From Campylobacterota bacterium (GTDB taxonomy: Bacteria > Campylobacterota > Campylobacteria > Campylobacterales > Sulfurimonadaceae), in the NCBI GenBank assembly GCA_013153755.1, contig JAADDU010000006.1:1-7071 (forward strand): a stretch of DNA of 7,071 nt, read 5' to 3'. The translations under genes and the position numbers were made by a program. The stretch's first letter is position 1; each line of letters opens with the position of its first letter. The notes beneath the pieces were generated by a model, which was not told the DNA's origin, searched no databases, and was given only the letters and a program-made list of their open reading frames with translations. Below are positions 1 to 6,391 of this stretch, one piece after another.

Positions 1-79
1 ATAGTGAATAATCTTGTACTTCTAAAATAGGCTTAATATCGTGTAATTTCAACTCTACACTTTGATTTATATCTTGCAT
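1..79 (-). CDS. 5' end of an unidentified gene following the DUF58 gene (runs off the left edge)
   Basis: An ATG at 79-77 follows the DUF58 stop codon with no intervening base (TAGATG on the minus strand), and a GAGGG Shine-Dalgarno sequence at 87-91 lies 7 bases upstream inside the DUF58 gene. The 26 complete codons to the window edge are open and read MQDINQSVELK, then LHDIKPILEVQDYSL. The stop/start junction and good ribosome site make it very likely a real gene, translationally coupled to DUF58. In moxR/DUF58 clusters the next gene often encodes a small membrane protein of the DUF4381 type, whose N-terminus has a related 'LxDIxxP' segment; that assignment is inference from position and a short similarity. 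Too little is present to assign a function. Confidence 0.65.
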   Translation of the reverse strand, partial: MQDINQSVELKLHDIKPILEVQDYSL

Positions 80-910
80 CTACCTACCCTCAAACAATCT
101 TCTAAGTTCAACACTAACTTTGGAATCTGTATATATTTTAGTAAACCGTATCTGATGTTTTTTCAAAGTTTTGTATAGCTCTCTATCATGCTCTTTTACT
201 TTTTTTGCATAAGATTCGACACTAGATGCACTAAAATCACCCTCTAAAACTGCTCCACTCTCTGGGTCAACTAAAGATGCAAATCCCATTTGAGGTGGAT
301 TTTCTTCTAGCTTATCCCTAATGATAACAGCTAAAACTTCATGTTTTTTTGCCAAAAGATTAAAAGCTGGTATCTCAAAAAAATCACCTATAATGATGAT
401 AAGTGATTTTCTTTTTAATCGTTTATAAAGTGTGTCTGATAAAACTTTAAAATCAACCTTTTGATGTAGTGCATTAAACTCCAAAATCTCTGAAACACTC
501 TTTTGTACTTGATGAGTTTTTTTACTTGGTTTTGTATGTGTAACCATCTTGTCTGTAAATATATATGAGCTTAGCGTATCACCATTTTTTAGCGTAGAAA
601 ACCCTAAAAGTGCCACTACTTCTGCTATGGTGTCTTGTTTAAATTTTTTAGAGCCAAAGTGTACACTACCATTTAATACAGATACTAAAACAACATTTAA
701 CTCCCTCTCTTCACGAAAAACTTTTATATATGGTTTTTGCATCTTAGCAGTGATATTCCAGTCTATATGACGGATATCATCTCCAGCCATATACTCTCTA
801 AGTTCTATAAAATCATAGCCTTCGCCCTGAAAAACAGATGGGTTATTTCCAACCATTTCACTAAATACTTGCCGTTTTGCACGAACTAAGATTTTTTGTA
901 ATTTACTCAC
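80..910 (-). CDS. DUF58 domain protein of a MoxR/Bat-type cluster
   Basis: A 276-residue cytoplasmic protein of the DUF58 family. The family signature is clear at residues 31-54: GYDFIELREY, then GDDIRHIDWN. The rest resembles a von Willebrand A-like fold, with hydrophobic strands near 72-78 and 169-175 and an acidic GDFFE segment at 175-179. DUF58 proteins are commonly encoded beside MoxR ATPases; their biochemical role is poorly defined, and a chaperone or assembly function together with MoxR and vWA proteins is the usual proposal. The start is GTG at 910-908, supported by AAGGGG at 919-924, 8 bases upstream and overlapping the moxR stop codon. No better start is seen. The gene lies 12 bases after moxR and abuts the next gene, so it is surely co-transcribed. 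Oddity: the metal-binding DxSxS of related vWA-like domains is VLNGS at residues 78-82, so metal binding through this site is doubtful. Confidence 0.93.
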   Translation of the reverse strand: MSKLQKILVRAKRQVFSEMVGNNPSVFQGEGYDFIELREYMAGDDIRHIDWNITAKMQKPYIKVFREERELNVVLVSVLNGSVHFGSKKFKQDTIAEVVALLGFSTLKNGDTLSSYIFTDKMVTHTKPSKKTHQVQKSVSEILEFNALHQKVDFKVLSDTLYKRLKRKSLIIIIGDFFEIPAFNLLAKKHEVLAVIIRDKLEENPPQMGFASLVDPESGAVLEGDFSASSVESYAKKVKEHDRELYKTLKKHQIRFTKIYTDSKVSVELRRLFEGR

Positions 911-922
911 TTTGCCTACCCC

Positions 923-1870
923 TTATGGTATAGCTACCGTCTCTAAAACTTTTTGGATAATTTCATCAGTTGTTACACCCTCAGCTTCTGCTTCATAAGT
1001 TAAAACTATACGGTGACGCATAATCTCTTTTGCTATATATGCTACATCAACAGGTGTTACAAAGTCTTTTCCTCTTAGGTATGCCATCGCTTTTACAGCT
1101 TTAAACATATCTATACTAACACGAGGAGAAGCTCCAAACTGTATAAAATCTTTTAACTCATCTAGTTTATACTCTGTTGGATTTCTAGTCGCATTTACAA
1201 GTTCTATGATGTACTTTTCCACTTCTGCATCTATATGAACATCTTTTATCTTTTGTTTTAACATATCTAAGTCATCACCTTGTAAAACGGACTGAATCTT
1301 TTCAAATTTTCCACAAGATATGCGTCTTGCTATCTCTAATTCTTCATCTTTTGTATTATAATCAACTACGATTTTTAGCATAAATCTATCTAGTTGAGCT
1401 TCTGGAAGTTGGTAAACTCCCTCTTGCTCAACTGGATTTTGTGTAGCCATAACAAAAAATGGAAGGTCAAGTTTAAATGTTGCATCTCCTAATGTTACTT
1501 GCTTTTCTTGCATAACTTCAAGTAGTGCTGACTGAACTTTTGCTGGAGCTCTATTTATCTCATCTGCTAAAAGTAGATTTGTAAATATAGGACCTTTTTT
1601 TATCTTAAACTCATTATTTTGTGGGTCATAAATCTCAGCACCAAGTATATCTGATGGGAGTAAGTCAGGAGTAAACTGTGCTCTTTTAAAGTTTAAACCA
1701 AGTGCAGATGCAAGTGCATTTACAGTTGTAGTTTTTGCAAGACCAGGAACACCCTCTATAAGGATATGACCTTCACAAAGTAAAGCTATAAGAAGTGCAT
1801 CTATCATCTTCTCTTGACCAACAACTACCTTAGAAACCTCTTGTTTTATCTCTTGAATTTTAGAAATCAT
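923..1870 (-). CDS. MoxR-family AAA+ ATPase
   Basis: A 315-residue ATPase of the MoxR group (AAA_3 core plus C-terminal AAA lid), complete in length for the family. Visible motifs are Walker A GVPGLAKTT at residues 40-48 (K46, T47), Walker B LLLADEIN at 99-106 (D103, E104), sensor 1 in ATQNP (N145), the conserved LPEAQLDRF at 155-163 and the sensor 2 arginine in GASPR (R250). All key residues are intact, so it should bind and hydrolyse ATP. MoxR proteins act as chaperone-like remodelling ATPases, usually with the adjacent DUF58 and vWA proteins; the substrate here is unknown. The ATG start has a GAGGT site at 1877-1881 with 6-base spacing. It is the first gene of its unit, 103 bases after comF, with a candidate promoter in that gap. 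DUF58 follows by 12 bases. Confidence 0.96.
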   Translation of the reverse strand: MISKIQEIKQEVSKVVVGQEKMIDALLIALLCEGHILIEGVPGLAKTTTVNALASALGLNFKRAQFTPDLLPSDILGAEIYDPQNNEFKIKKGPIFTNLLLADEINRAPAKVQSALLEVMQEKQVTLGDATFKLDLPFFVMATQNPVEQEGVYQLPEAQLDRFMLKIVVDYNTKDEELEIARRISCGKFEKIQSVLQGDDLDMLKQKIKDVHIDAEVEKYIIELVNATRNPTEYKLDELKDFIQFGASPRVSIDMFKAVKAMAYLRGKDFVTPVDVAYIAKEIMRHRIVLTYEAEAEGVTTDEIIQKVLETVAIP

Positions 1871-1901
1871 ATAACTACCTCACTAAGTTTATTGATGGAA
1901 G

Positions 1902-1931
1902 TATATAGCAGATGGATTAATATTTGGTAAA
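1902..1931 (-). promoter_or_regulatory. Candidate promoter for moxR-DUF58 unit
   Basis: In the 103-base comF-moxR gap, the minus strand carries an extended -10 box TGCTATATA at 1902-1910 and, with an 18-base spacer, TTTACC at 1926-1931, which matches TTGACA at 4 of 6 positions. The predicted start would leave a leader of about 25 bases containing the moxR ribosome site. In AT-rich DNA such boxes arise by chance, so this is a moderate prediction. A different start in the same gap is possible. Confidence 0.4.
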
Positions 1932-1936
1932 GATAT

Positions 1937-1949
1937 AAAAGTGACTTTT
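1937..1949. repeat. Small perfect palindrome between comF and moxR
   Basis: The arms AAAAGT and ACTTTT are exact inverted copies separated by one base. The site lies about 25 bases after the comF stop codon and just upstream of the candidate moxR -35 box. It could be a protein-binding site or part of a weak terminator for lepA-comF, because the minus strand continues into TTTTATA. It has only two G/C pairs and is short, so either role is weakly supported. Confidence 0.3.
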
Positions 1950-1973
1950 TTCAAGTAAATTTTATATAAAAAA

Positions 1974-2552
1974 CTACAATTTTAAACTAGCATCAGCTAA
2001 AGTTAAACAAAACAAAATTTCTTTAGAACTTTTTTGAAGTTGCTCTATAGCTTGAGAAAGAGTTGAACCTGTTGTGATAATATCATCTACTAAAATCACA
2101 TTATTTTGAGTAAATCTTTTTAGTTTAAAATCTCTTTGATTTAGCATACGAAATGTTTTTGTTTTTCCTGAATAACTCACTTCATTTTTTGCTCTTAAAA
2201 TACCATGCAGTGGTTTTATATGTTTACTTTTTAAAGAGTTGTTTAGTATCGCTGTATGTGAGTAACATTTTTTAGGATTATCATCAATAGCTATAGATAC
2301 AACTCGTTGTGAAAATTCAAAACTTTGTGTAAATTTTTTAAAACTATTGTTTGCAAGAAGATTATAGATATAGTAACCCAAATCTGTATGTTTAGTGTGG
2401 AGTAGTTCTTTTATATCTTTATACTTATAAAAAGAAAAAACTTCTATATTTTTATATATCTTGCGTCTAAATATGTGAGGTTTTAGCCAAACATCTTGAC
2501 AGTTTTTGCAGATGTGTGAAAAAGACAACTCTTCACACAACATGCACTGCAT
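1974..2552 (-). CDS. comF: ComF/ComFC-family protein (zinc finger plus phosphoribosyltransferase-like domain)
   Basis: A 192-residue ComF-family protein. The N-terminus has a four-cysteine zinc finger (C3, C6, C15, C18), and the C-terminal phosphoribosyltransferase-like domain has the PRPP-loop signature VILVDDIITTGST at residues 152-164, with D156 and D157. The family's GFNQ region is replaced by CYSHTAIL near 96-103. In naturally transformable bacteria, ComF/ComFC handles incoming single-stranded DNA; the Helicobacter pylori ComFC, of about the same size and also with an N-terminal zinc finger, is needed for transformation. DNA uptake is therefore the likely role. The ATG at 2552 is preferred over the ATG three codons later because only the former keeps C3. 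It starts 4 bases after the lepA stop with only a weak GGA as ribosome site (2561-2563), suggesting translational coupling to lepA. No other competence gene is in the window. Confidence 0.88.
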   Translation of the reverse strand: MQCMLCEELSFSHICKNCQDVWLKPHIFRRKIYKNIEVFSFYKYKDIKELLHTKHTDLGYYIYNLLANNSFKKFTQSFEFSQRVVSIAIDDNPKKCYSHTAILNNSLKSKHIKPLHGILRAKNEVSYSGKTKTFRMLNQRDFKLKRFTQNNVILVDDIITTGSTLSQAIEQLQKSSKEILFCLTLADASLKL

Positions 2553-2556
2553 CTAA

Positions 2557-4347
2557 CTAGTCCATCTTAAGTACAGACATAAAGGCTTCTTGTGGAAGTT
2601 GCACTTTACCTATGGATTTCATCCTTTTTTTACCAGCTTTTTGTTTTTCTAATAGTTTTCTTTTACGGGTAATATCTCCACCATAACACTTCGCAGTAAC
2701 ATTTTTACCCATACTTTTTACAGTTTCACGAGCTATGATTTGGCTACCTAAAGATGCTTGAACAGCAACTTCAAAAAGTTGTCTTGGTATAAGTTCTTTC
2801 ATATTTTTAACTAAAACACGACCACGAGGAAGTGCTTGGTTACGAGGTACTATGATACTTAGTGCATCTACAGCTTCACCTGCTACTTTTATGTCAAGTT
2901 TTACCAAATCTCCTACTTTAAAGTCTATAGGCTCATAATCAAATGAAGCATAACCTTTTGAGATAGATTTTAGAGTATCGTAAAAATCCATAACTATCTC
3001 ATTCATAGGAATTTCGTACTCCAACATAACTCTTTCTTCATTTAAGTATGTCATTTTTGTTTGATTTCCACGCTTAGATACAAGTAGGGTTATGATATTT
3101 CCAAGATATTCACTAGGTGTAATTACTGTTGCTCTTACATAAGGTTCTTCTATCCTATCTATCTTTTGTACAGGTGGAAGTTGAGATGGGTTTTGCACCT
3201 CTATCTCTTCGCCATTTGTTAAATGAACTCTATACACAACTGAAGGAGCAGAAGCGATTAAATCAAGACCATACTCTCTTTCAAGCCTCTCTTTTATAAC
3301 TTCCATATGTAACATACCTAAAAAACCAACACGAAAACCAAAACCAAGAGCAACTGATGTTTCAGGCTCATAAGAAAGAGAAGAGTCATTTAGACGAAGT
3401 TTATCAAGTGCATCTCTTAAATCTTCAAATTTATCTGTATCTATAGGATAAATCCCTGCAAAAACAAATGGTTTAGCAGGTTCATAGTCACCTACTGGTT
3501 CACTAGTTGGATTTTTAGCATCTGTGATGGTATCTCCAACATTTACAACACTTACCTCTTTAAGACCTAAAACCACTATGCCAATCTCACCAGTTTTTAT
3601 AGCTTGTGTTTTAATCTTTTTCATAGGGTGTGGATACATTAAATCAAGAACTTGATGCTCCTCTGCACTACTCATAAGTTTGATATGTTGATTTTTCTTT
3701 ATCTCTCCATCAAATACACGAACAAGAGCTAAAGCACCCAAATAAGTATCAAACCAACTATCATAAATGATAGCTTTTGTTGTAGCTTCAGGGTTTCCAA
3801 CAGGTTCTGGAACTCTCTCTACTATCGCATCTATAAGTTCACGAATCCCTATGCCACTTTTTGCACTTACTAAACAAGCATCGGTCGCATCTATCCCTAT
3901 AGCTTCTTCTATCTCCTCTGCAACTCTCTCAGGCTCTGCTGCTGGAAGGTCTATCTTGTTTATAACAGGGATAAGTTCAAGGTCATTGTCTAGTGCCAAA
4001 TAAACATTTGCTATCGTTTGAGCTTCAACACCTTGAGCTGCATCTACTATGAGTAATGCTCCATCACTAGAAGCTAAAGACTTGCTAACTTCATACGAAA
4101 AATCAACATGACCCGGTGTGTCTATGAGGTTAAGGATATAATGTTGTCCATCTTTTACATAGTCAAGTCTAACAGATTGAGCTTTTATGGTGATTCCACG
4201 CTCTTGTTCTATATCCATAGTATCCATCATCTGTGAACTAAGCTCTCTATCACTTACACTTCCACACTCTTGGATAATTCTATCGGCTAAGGTACTTTTA
4301 CCATGGTCAATATGTGCTATGATAGAGAAGTTTCTAATATTTTTCAA
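2557..4347 (-). CDS. lepA: Elongation factor 4 (LepA), ribosome-associated GTPase
   Basis: A full-length 596-residue EF4/LepA, a translational GTPase that binds ribosomes and influences initiation and elongation, notably under ionic or temperature stress. G motifs are intact: G1 AHIDHGKS at 11-18, G2 GITIK at 51-55, G3 DTPGH at 76-80 (with the catalytic-site H80), G4 NKID at 130-133 and G5 SAK at 161-163. EF-G-like domains follow, and the LepA-specific C-terminal domain ends with [18 protein letters not shown]. The start is TTG at 4347-4345: the encoded N-terminus ([18 protein letters not shown]) matches the family start, and AGGA at 4354-4357 lies 6 bases upstream. No nearby ATG fits. A strong TATAAT box sits 30-35 bases upstream, so lepA begins its own unit and comF follows by 4 bases. 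Nothing suggests transfer. Confidence 0.98.
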   Translation of the reverse strand: MKNIRNFSIIAHIDHGKSTLADRIIQECGSVSDRELSSQMMDTMDIEQERGITIKAQSVRLDYVKDGQHYILNLIDTPGHVDFSYEVSKSLASSDGALLIVDAAQGVEAQTIANVYLALDNDLELIPVINKIDLPAAEPERVAEEIEEAIGIDATDACLVSAKSGIGIRELIDAIVERVPEPVGNPEATTKAIIYDSWFDTYLGALALVRVFDGEIKKNQHIKLMSSAEEHQVLDLMYPHPMKKIKTQAIKTGEIGIVVLGLKEVSVVNVGDTITDAKNPTSEPVGDYEPAKPFVFAGIYPIDTDKFEDLRDALDKLRLNDSSLSYEPETSVALGFGFRVGFLGMLHMEVIKERLEREYGLDLIASAPSVVYRVHLTNGEEIEVQNPSQLPPVQKIDRIEEPYVRATVITPSEYLGNIITLLVSKRGNQTKMTYLNEERVMLEYEIPMNEIVMDFYDTLKSISKGYASFDYEPIDFKVGDLVKLDIKVAGEAVDALSIIVPRNQALPRGRVLVKNMKELIPRQLFEVAVQASLGSQIIARETVKSMGKNVTAKCYGGDITRKRKLLEKQKAGKKRMKSIGKVQLPQEAFMSVLKMD

Positions 4348-4353
4348 AAAATG

Positions 4354-4357
4354 TCCT
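4354..4357 (-). promoter_or_regulatory. Ribosome binding site that fixes the TTG start of lepA
   Basis: AGGA on the minus strand, 6 bases before the TTG at 4347. Together with the conserved N-terminus of LepA, this supports TTG rather than a downstream ATG as the initiation codon. Confidence 0.75.
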
Positions 4358-4369
4358 ATTTATAAATAA

Positions 4370-4387
4370 TTTTGTAATTATACAAAA
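4370..4387. repeat. Inverted repeat around the lepA -10 box
   Basis: On the minus strand TTTTGTA and TACAAAA form perfect 7-base arms around a 4-base centre, with the TATAAT box spanning the left arm and centre. This arrangement is typical of operators, but the AT-rich composition means chance cannot be excluded. It shares its TTGTA/TACAA half-sites with a second inverted repeat at 4413-4433. Confidence 0.45.
4377..4382 (-). promoter_or_regulatory. -10 box of the lepA-comF promoter
   Basis: A perfect TATAAT on the minus strand, preceded by a TTTTTTG tract and no recognisable -35 at 16-18 bases. That form is typical of sigma-70 promoters in Campylobacter and Helicobacter relatives. It lies in the 86-base thrC-lepA gap, and the predicted leader is about 20-25 bases with the AGGA site near its end. 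The box sits inside an inverted repeat (4370-4387), so a repressor bound there would block polymerase. Confidence 0.65.
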
Positions 4388-4412
4388 AATGTTCTAATAA
4401 AGCCGTTAAATT

Positions 4413-4433
4413 TTGTATCTTAAATATATACAA
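4413..4433. repeat. Inverted repeat directly after thrC
   Basis: TTGTAT and ATACAA (minus strand) form 6-base arms separated by 9 bases, beginning at the base after the thrC stop codon. It could be a weak hairpin at the thrC 3' end or a distal half of an operator, because the same TTGTA/TACAA half-sites recur over the lepA -10 box. The stem is almost without G/C pairs and has no long U-tract, so it is not a convincing intrinsic terminator. Confidence 0.35.
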
Positions 4434-5906
4434 TTAAATCAAAAACTTAAGTATCTCTTTTTCTATATCTTCTTTTTCTATCACTAAGTTATGCACTATC
4501 TTTTTTGTAAAAAGCTCTTTTATCATAGCTGGAATCTCAACTTTTGCTTCTTTTGAAATGGCTTCTAGGGCTACTATATCTTTAGCACCCTCTTCCCCTG
4601 TTAGTGCATTTGCTATAACAGGAGAGAACTTTGTCCACTCTGCTGTTGAGTAGATGATAGTTTTTATTTTTGGATTTGACAGAGTTTCATAAGTTTTAAA
4701 ACAAGTCGCAGTATGTGGATCCATAAGATAACCATCTTTAAAAGCTTTTTTTATATACTCTTTACCCTCTTCATCACTACAATAATCTGCTATAAAAATC
4801 TCTTGAAGTTTAGTTAGTTCATCTGGCGTTAAAGTATAAATGTTGTTTTTATCTAAATCTTGCATCAACTCTCTTGTTCTATCTGCACCATAAAGCTCAT
4901 ACAGAACTCTCTCAACATTTGATGATTTTAGTATATCCATCGCTGGAGAAGTTGTTAGTTTTAACTCTGCATCTCTTATGTCATAGATTCCAGTTTGAAT
5001 AAGGCGAGTTAAGATGTTGTTTTCATTTGAAGAGATAACAAGTTTTTCAACAGGTAGTCCCATATTTTGAGCATAAAACCCACCAAGAACATTTCCAAAA
5101 TTTCCACTTGGAACATTTAAGTAAACTTTTTCACCTATTTTTATCTCATCTTGTCTTACTAACTCTAGATAATTATGTATATGGTAAACAATCTGAAAAA
5201 TAATTCTACCAAAGTTTACAGAGTTGGCAGCAGATAAAGAGATATTTTTCTCATCTAAAGTTTTAGCAAATTTATCACTTGCTAGTAATCTTTTAAGTGC
5301 TGATTGAGCATCATCAAAGTTACCGTTTATACCTATAACTTTCAAGTTCGGTGCTTCTTCTGTAACCATTTGAAGTCTTTGAACATCAGAAGTTCCATTT
5401 GCTGGATACATACAAACAACTTGGATATTTTTTTGATTTTTAAAAGTTTCTAATGCAGCTGGACCTGTATCTCCACTCGTAGCAGCTAGGATAAGATAGT
5501 TTTCTTCCCTTTTTTGTGCTACTGAAGATAAAATCTTACCAAATGGTTGAAGTGCCATATCTTTAAATGCACGAGTTGGTCCATGATAAAGTTCACTTAT
5601 AAAAAGATTCTCTTTATGTTTTACAACAGGAACGGGATTTGAAGGGTTATCAAACTTATCATAAAGAGATAGTGCTTCATATATCACTGCATCTTCTATA
5701 TCTATCTCAAATCTTGACAACATATCTAAGGCTAACTCTTTATATGAAGAGTTTAGATGTTTAGTTAAAAATTCTTCCCCTAGTTGAGGAAGTTCTTGAG
5801 GTACATAAAGACCACCAAAAGAAGCTATGGGGCTTAAAATAGCCTCTGAAAAAGTAACACTTTGTGGCTTGTTTTCATCACATCCACGAGTTTGAATAAA
5901 GTTCAT
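4434..5906 (-). CDS. thrC: Threonine synthase
   Basis: A 490-residue PLP enzyme that converts O-phospho-L-homoserine to L-threonine and phosphate, the last step of threonine synthesis, in the cytoplasm. The N-terminus (FIQTRG, then GGLYVPQELP) is typical of the longer threonine synthases. The PLP-binding lysine is K115 in GPTRAFKDMAL. Other expected elements are SGDTG at 144-148, the phosphate-binding loop VPSGNFGN at 265-272, and the C-terminal STAEWTKFSP at 420-429 where many family members have ATAHPAKF. The ATG start follows only a weak GAGAA site (5911-5915, 4 bases away). The gene is probably transcribed from its own TATAAT box in the 47-base gap before it. Other threonine-pathway genes are absent nearby, so it appears as a lone gene between unrelated functions. 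Confidence 0.97.
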   Translation of the reverse strand: MNFIQTRGCDENKPQSVTFSEAILSPIASFGGLYVPQELPQLGEEFLTKHLNSSYKELALDMLSRFEIDIEDAVIYEALSLYDKFDNPSNPVPVVKHKENLFISELYHGPTRAFKDMALQPFGKILSSVAQKREENYLILAATSGDTGPAALETFKNQKNIQVVCMYPANGTSDVQRLQMVTEEAPNLKVIGINGNFDDAQSALKRLLASDKFAKTLDEKNISLSAANSVNFGRIIFQIVYHIHNYLELVRQDEIKIGEKVYLNVPSGNFGNVLGGFYAQNMGLPVEKLVISSNENNILTRLIQTGIYDIRDAELKLTTSPAMDILKSSNVERVLYELYGADRTRELMQDLDKNNIYTLTPDELTKLQEIFIADYCSDEEGKEYIKKAFKDGYLMDPHTATCFKTYETLSNPKIKTIIYSTAEWTKFSPVIANALTGEEGAKDIVALEAISKEAKVEIPAMIKELFTKKIVHNLVIEKEDIEKEILKFLI

Positions 5907-5933
5907 ATTTTTCTCTATAAATAATTTTTTGCA

Positions 5934-5939
5934 ATTATA
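5934..5939 (-). promoter_or_regulatory. -10 box of a candidate thrC promoter
   Basis: A perfect TATAAT on the minus strand behind a TATTTTTTAGA tract, 28-33 bases upstream of the thrC ATG and within the 47-base gap after the unknown membrane gene. A start about 7 bases downstream would give a leader of about 20 bases. There is no clear -35, as usual for this bacterial group. Read-through from the preceding gene is also possible, since no terminator is visible. Confidence 0.55.
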
Positions 5940-5953
5940 TCTAAAAAATATGT

Positions 5954-6322
5954 TTATAAAACTCTTTTAAACCTAAGAAATTTTATAAATATAGCACTTA
6001 ATAACATTGTTGCTACTATTTCATACCCTATAATCCAAACTATAAGAAAAGCAGATATATCTAGTAATTTAAAATTTGCATAATCCCCACCAGCTACTGC
6101 AAAAAATAAAAAGGTTGCACCGGTTAAGTATGGGATAAAAGTAAAATAAAGAGTATAAAAAATACCCTTCCAATCATCAGGAGCATATAAGTAATCTTGT
6201 ATATCTACCTCTTGTGATGTAAAGCTTGTATTTTTAGAGTGCTTTTTAACATGTGCTTTTTTATCTGCACGAAGCATTTGGTTATAGTAGACCATATTGT
6301 ATTGATTTCTATAGACTTCCAT
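5954..6322 (-). CDS. Small two-span membrane protein of unknown function
   Basis: I do not recognise this 122-residue protein. It has a polar, tyrosine-rich N-terminus (MEVYRNQYNMVYYNQ), a basic patch at about 20-30 (KKAHVKKHSK), then two hydrophobic segments at about 54-77 and 87-115. A short acidic loop (GGDYANFKLLD) separates them, and the tail is basic (KFLRFKRVL). By the positive-inside rule both ends should be cytoplasmic, giving a hairpin in the inner membrane. No signal peptide, catalytic motif or metal site is evident. The ATG start has a strong TAAGGA site at 6330-6335 with 7-base spacing, and a TATAAT box lies upstream, so it is very likely expressed. It sits between an EnvC-like cell-wall gene and thrC, which gives no firm hint of its role. 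It may be a lineage-specific protein. Confidence 0.8.
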   Translation of the reverse strand: MEVYRNQYNMVYYNQMLRADKKAHVKKHSKNTSFTSQEVDIQDYLYAPDDWKGIFYTLYFTFIPYLTGATFLFFAVAGGDYANFKLLDISAFLIVWIIGYEIVATMLLSAIFIKFLRFKRVL

Positions 6323-6341
6323 ATAAAGTTCCTTAAGAAAA

Positions 6342-6360
6342 AATATTAAACTTTAATATT
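6342..6360. repeat. Perfect 19-bp palindrome at the promoter of the unknown membrane gene
   Basis: AATATTAAA and TTTAATATT are exact 9-base inverted arms around one central base. The palindrome overlaps the last bases of the TATAAT box at 6358-6363 and covers the expected transcription start, the position of a classic repressor operator. Alternatively the RNA could fold into an 8-pair, all-A/U stem followed by a short U-run, which would be a poor terminator. The operator reading is favoured by position, but the binding protein is unknown. Confidence 0.5.
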
Positions 6361-6363
6361 ATA
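6358..6363 (-). promoter_or_regulatory. -10 box of the promoter for the unknown membrane gene
   Basis: A perfect TATAAT on the minus strand in the 69-base gap between the EnvC-like gene and the membrane-protein gene, 36-41 bases before its ATG. There is no convincing -35. The predicted start falls about the centre of the 19-bp palindrome at 6342-6360. Confidence 0.55.
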
Positions 6364-6391
6364 GTTTAAGAAAGTGTTGAAATAGTGAGCT

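Noticed and set aside
549..770. Plus-strand open frame of 73 codons
   Set aside because: It lies wholly inside the DUF58 gene on the opposite strand and has no recognisable protein features; it is a shadow frame.
2541..2543. Downstream ATG (codon 4) as the start of comF
   Set aside because: Starting there would remove C3, the first ligand of the four-cysteine zinc finger. The upstream ATG at 2552 is kept.
3767..4369. Plus-strand open frames opposite the lepA 5' region (3767-4003 and 4187-4369)
   Set aside because: They are antisense to the highly conserved GTPase domain of LepA. Their Ser/Ile-rich composition reflects the complementary strand of that gene.
6342..6360. Palindrome read as an intrinsic terminator of the EnvC-like gene
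   Set aside because: The stem has only A/U pairs and a 3-base loop, which is too weak for a standard terminator, and it lies at a -10 box. An operator is the better reading, although unproven.
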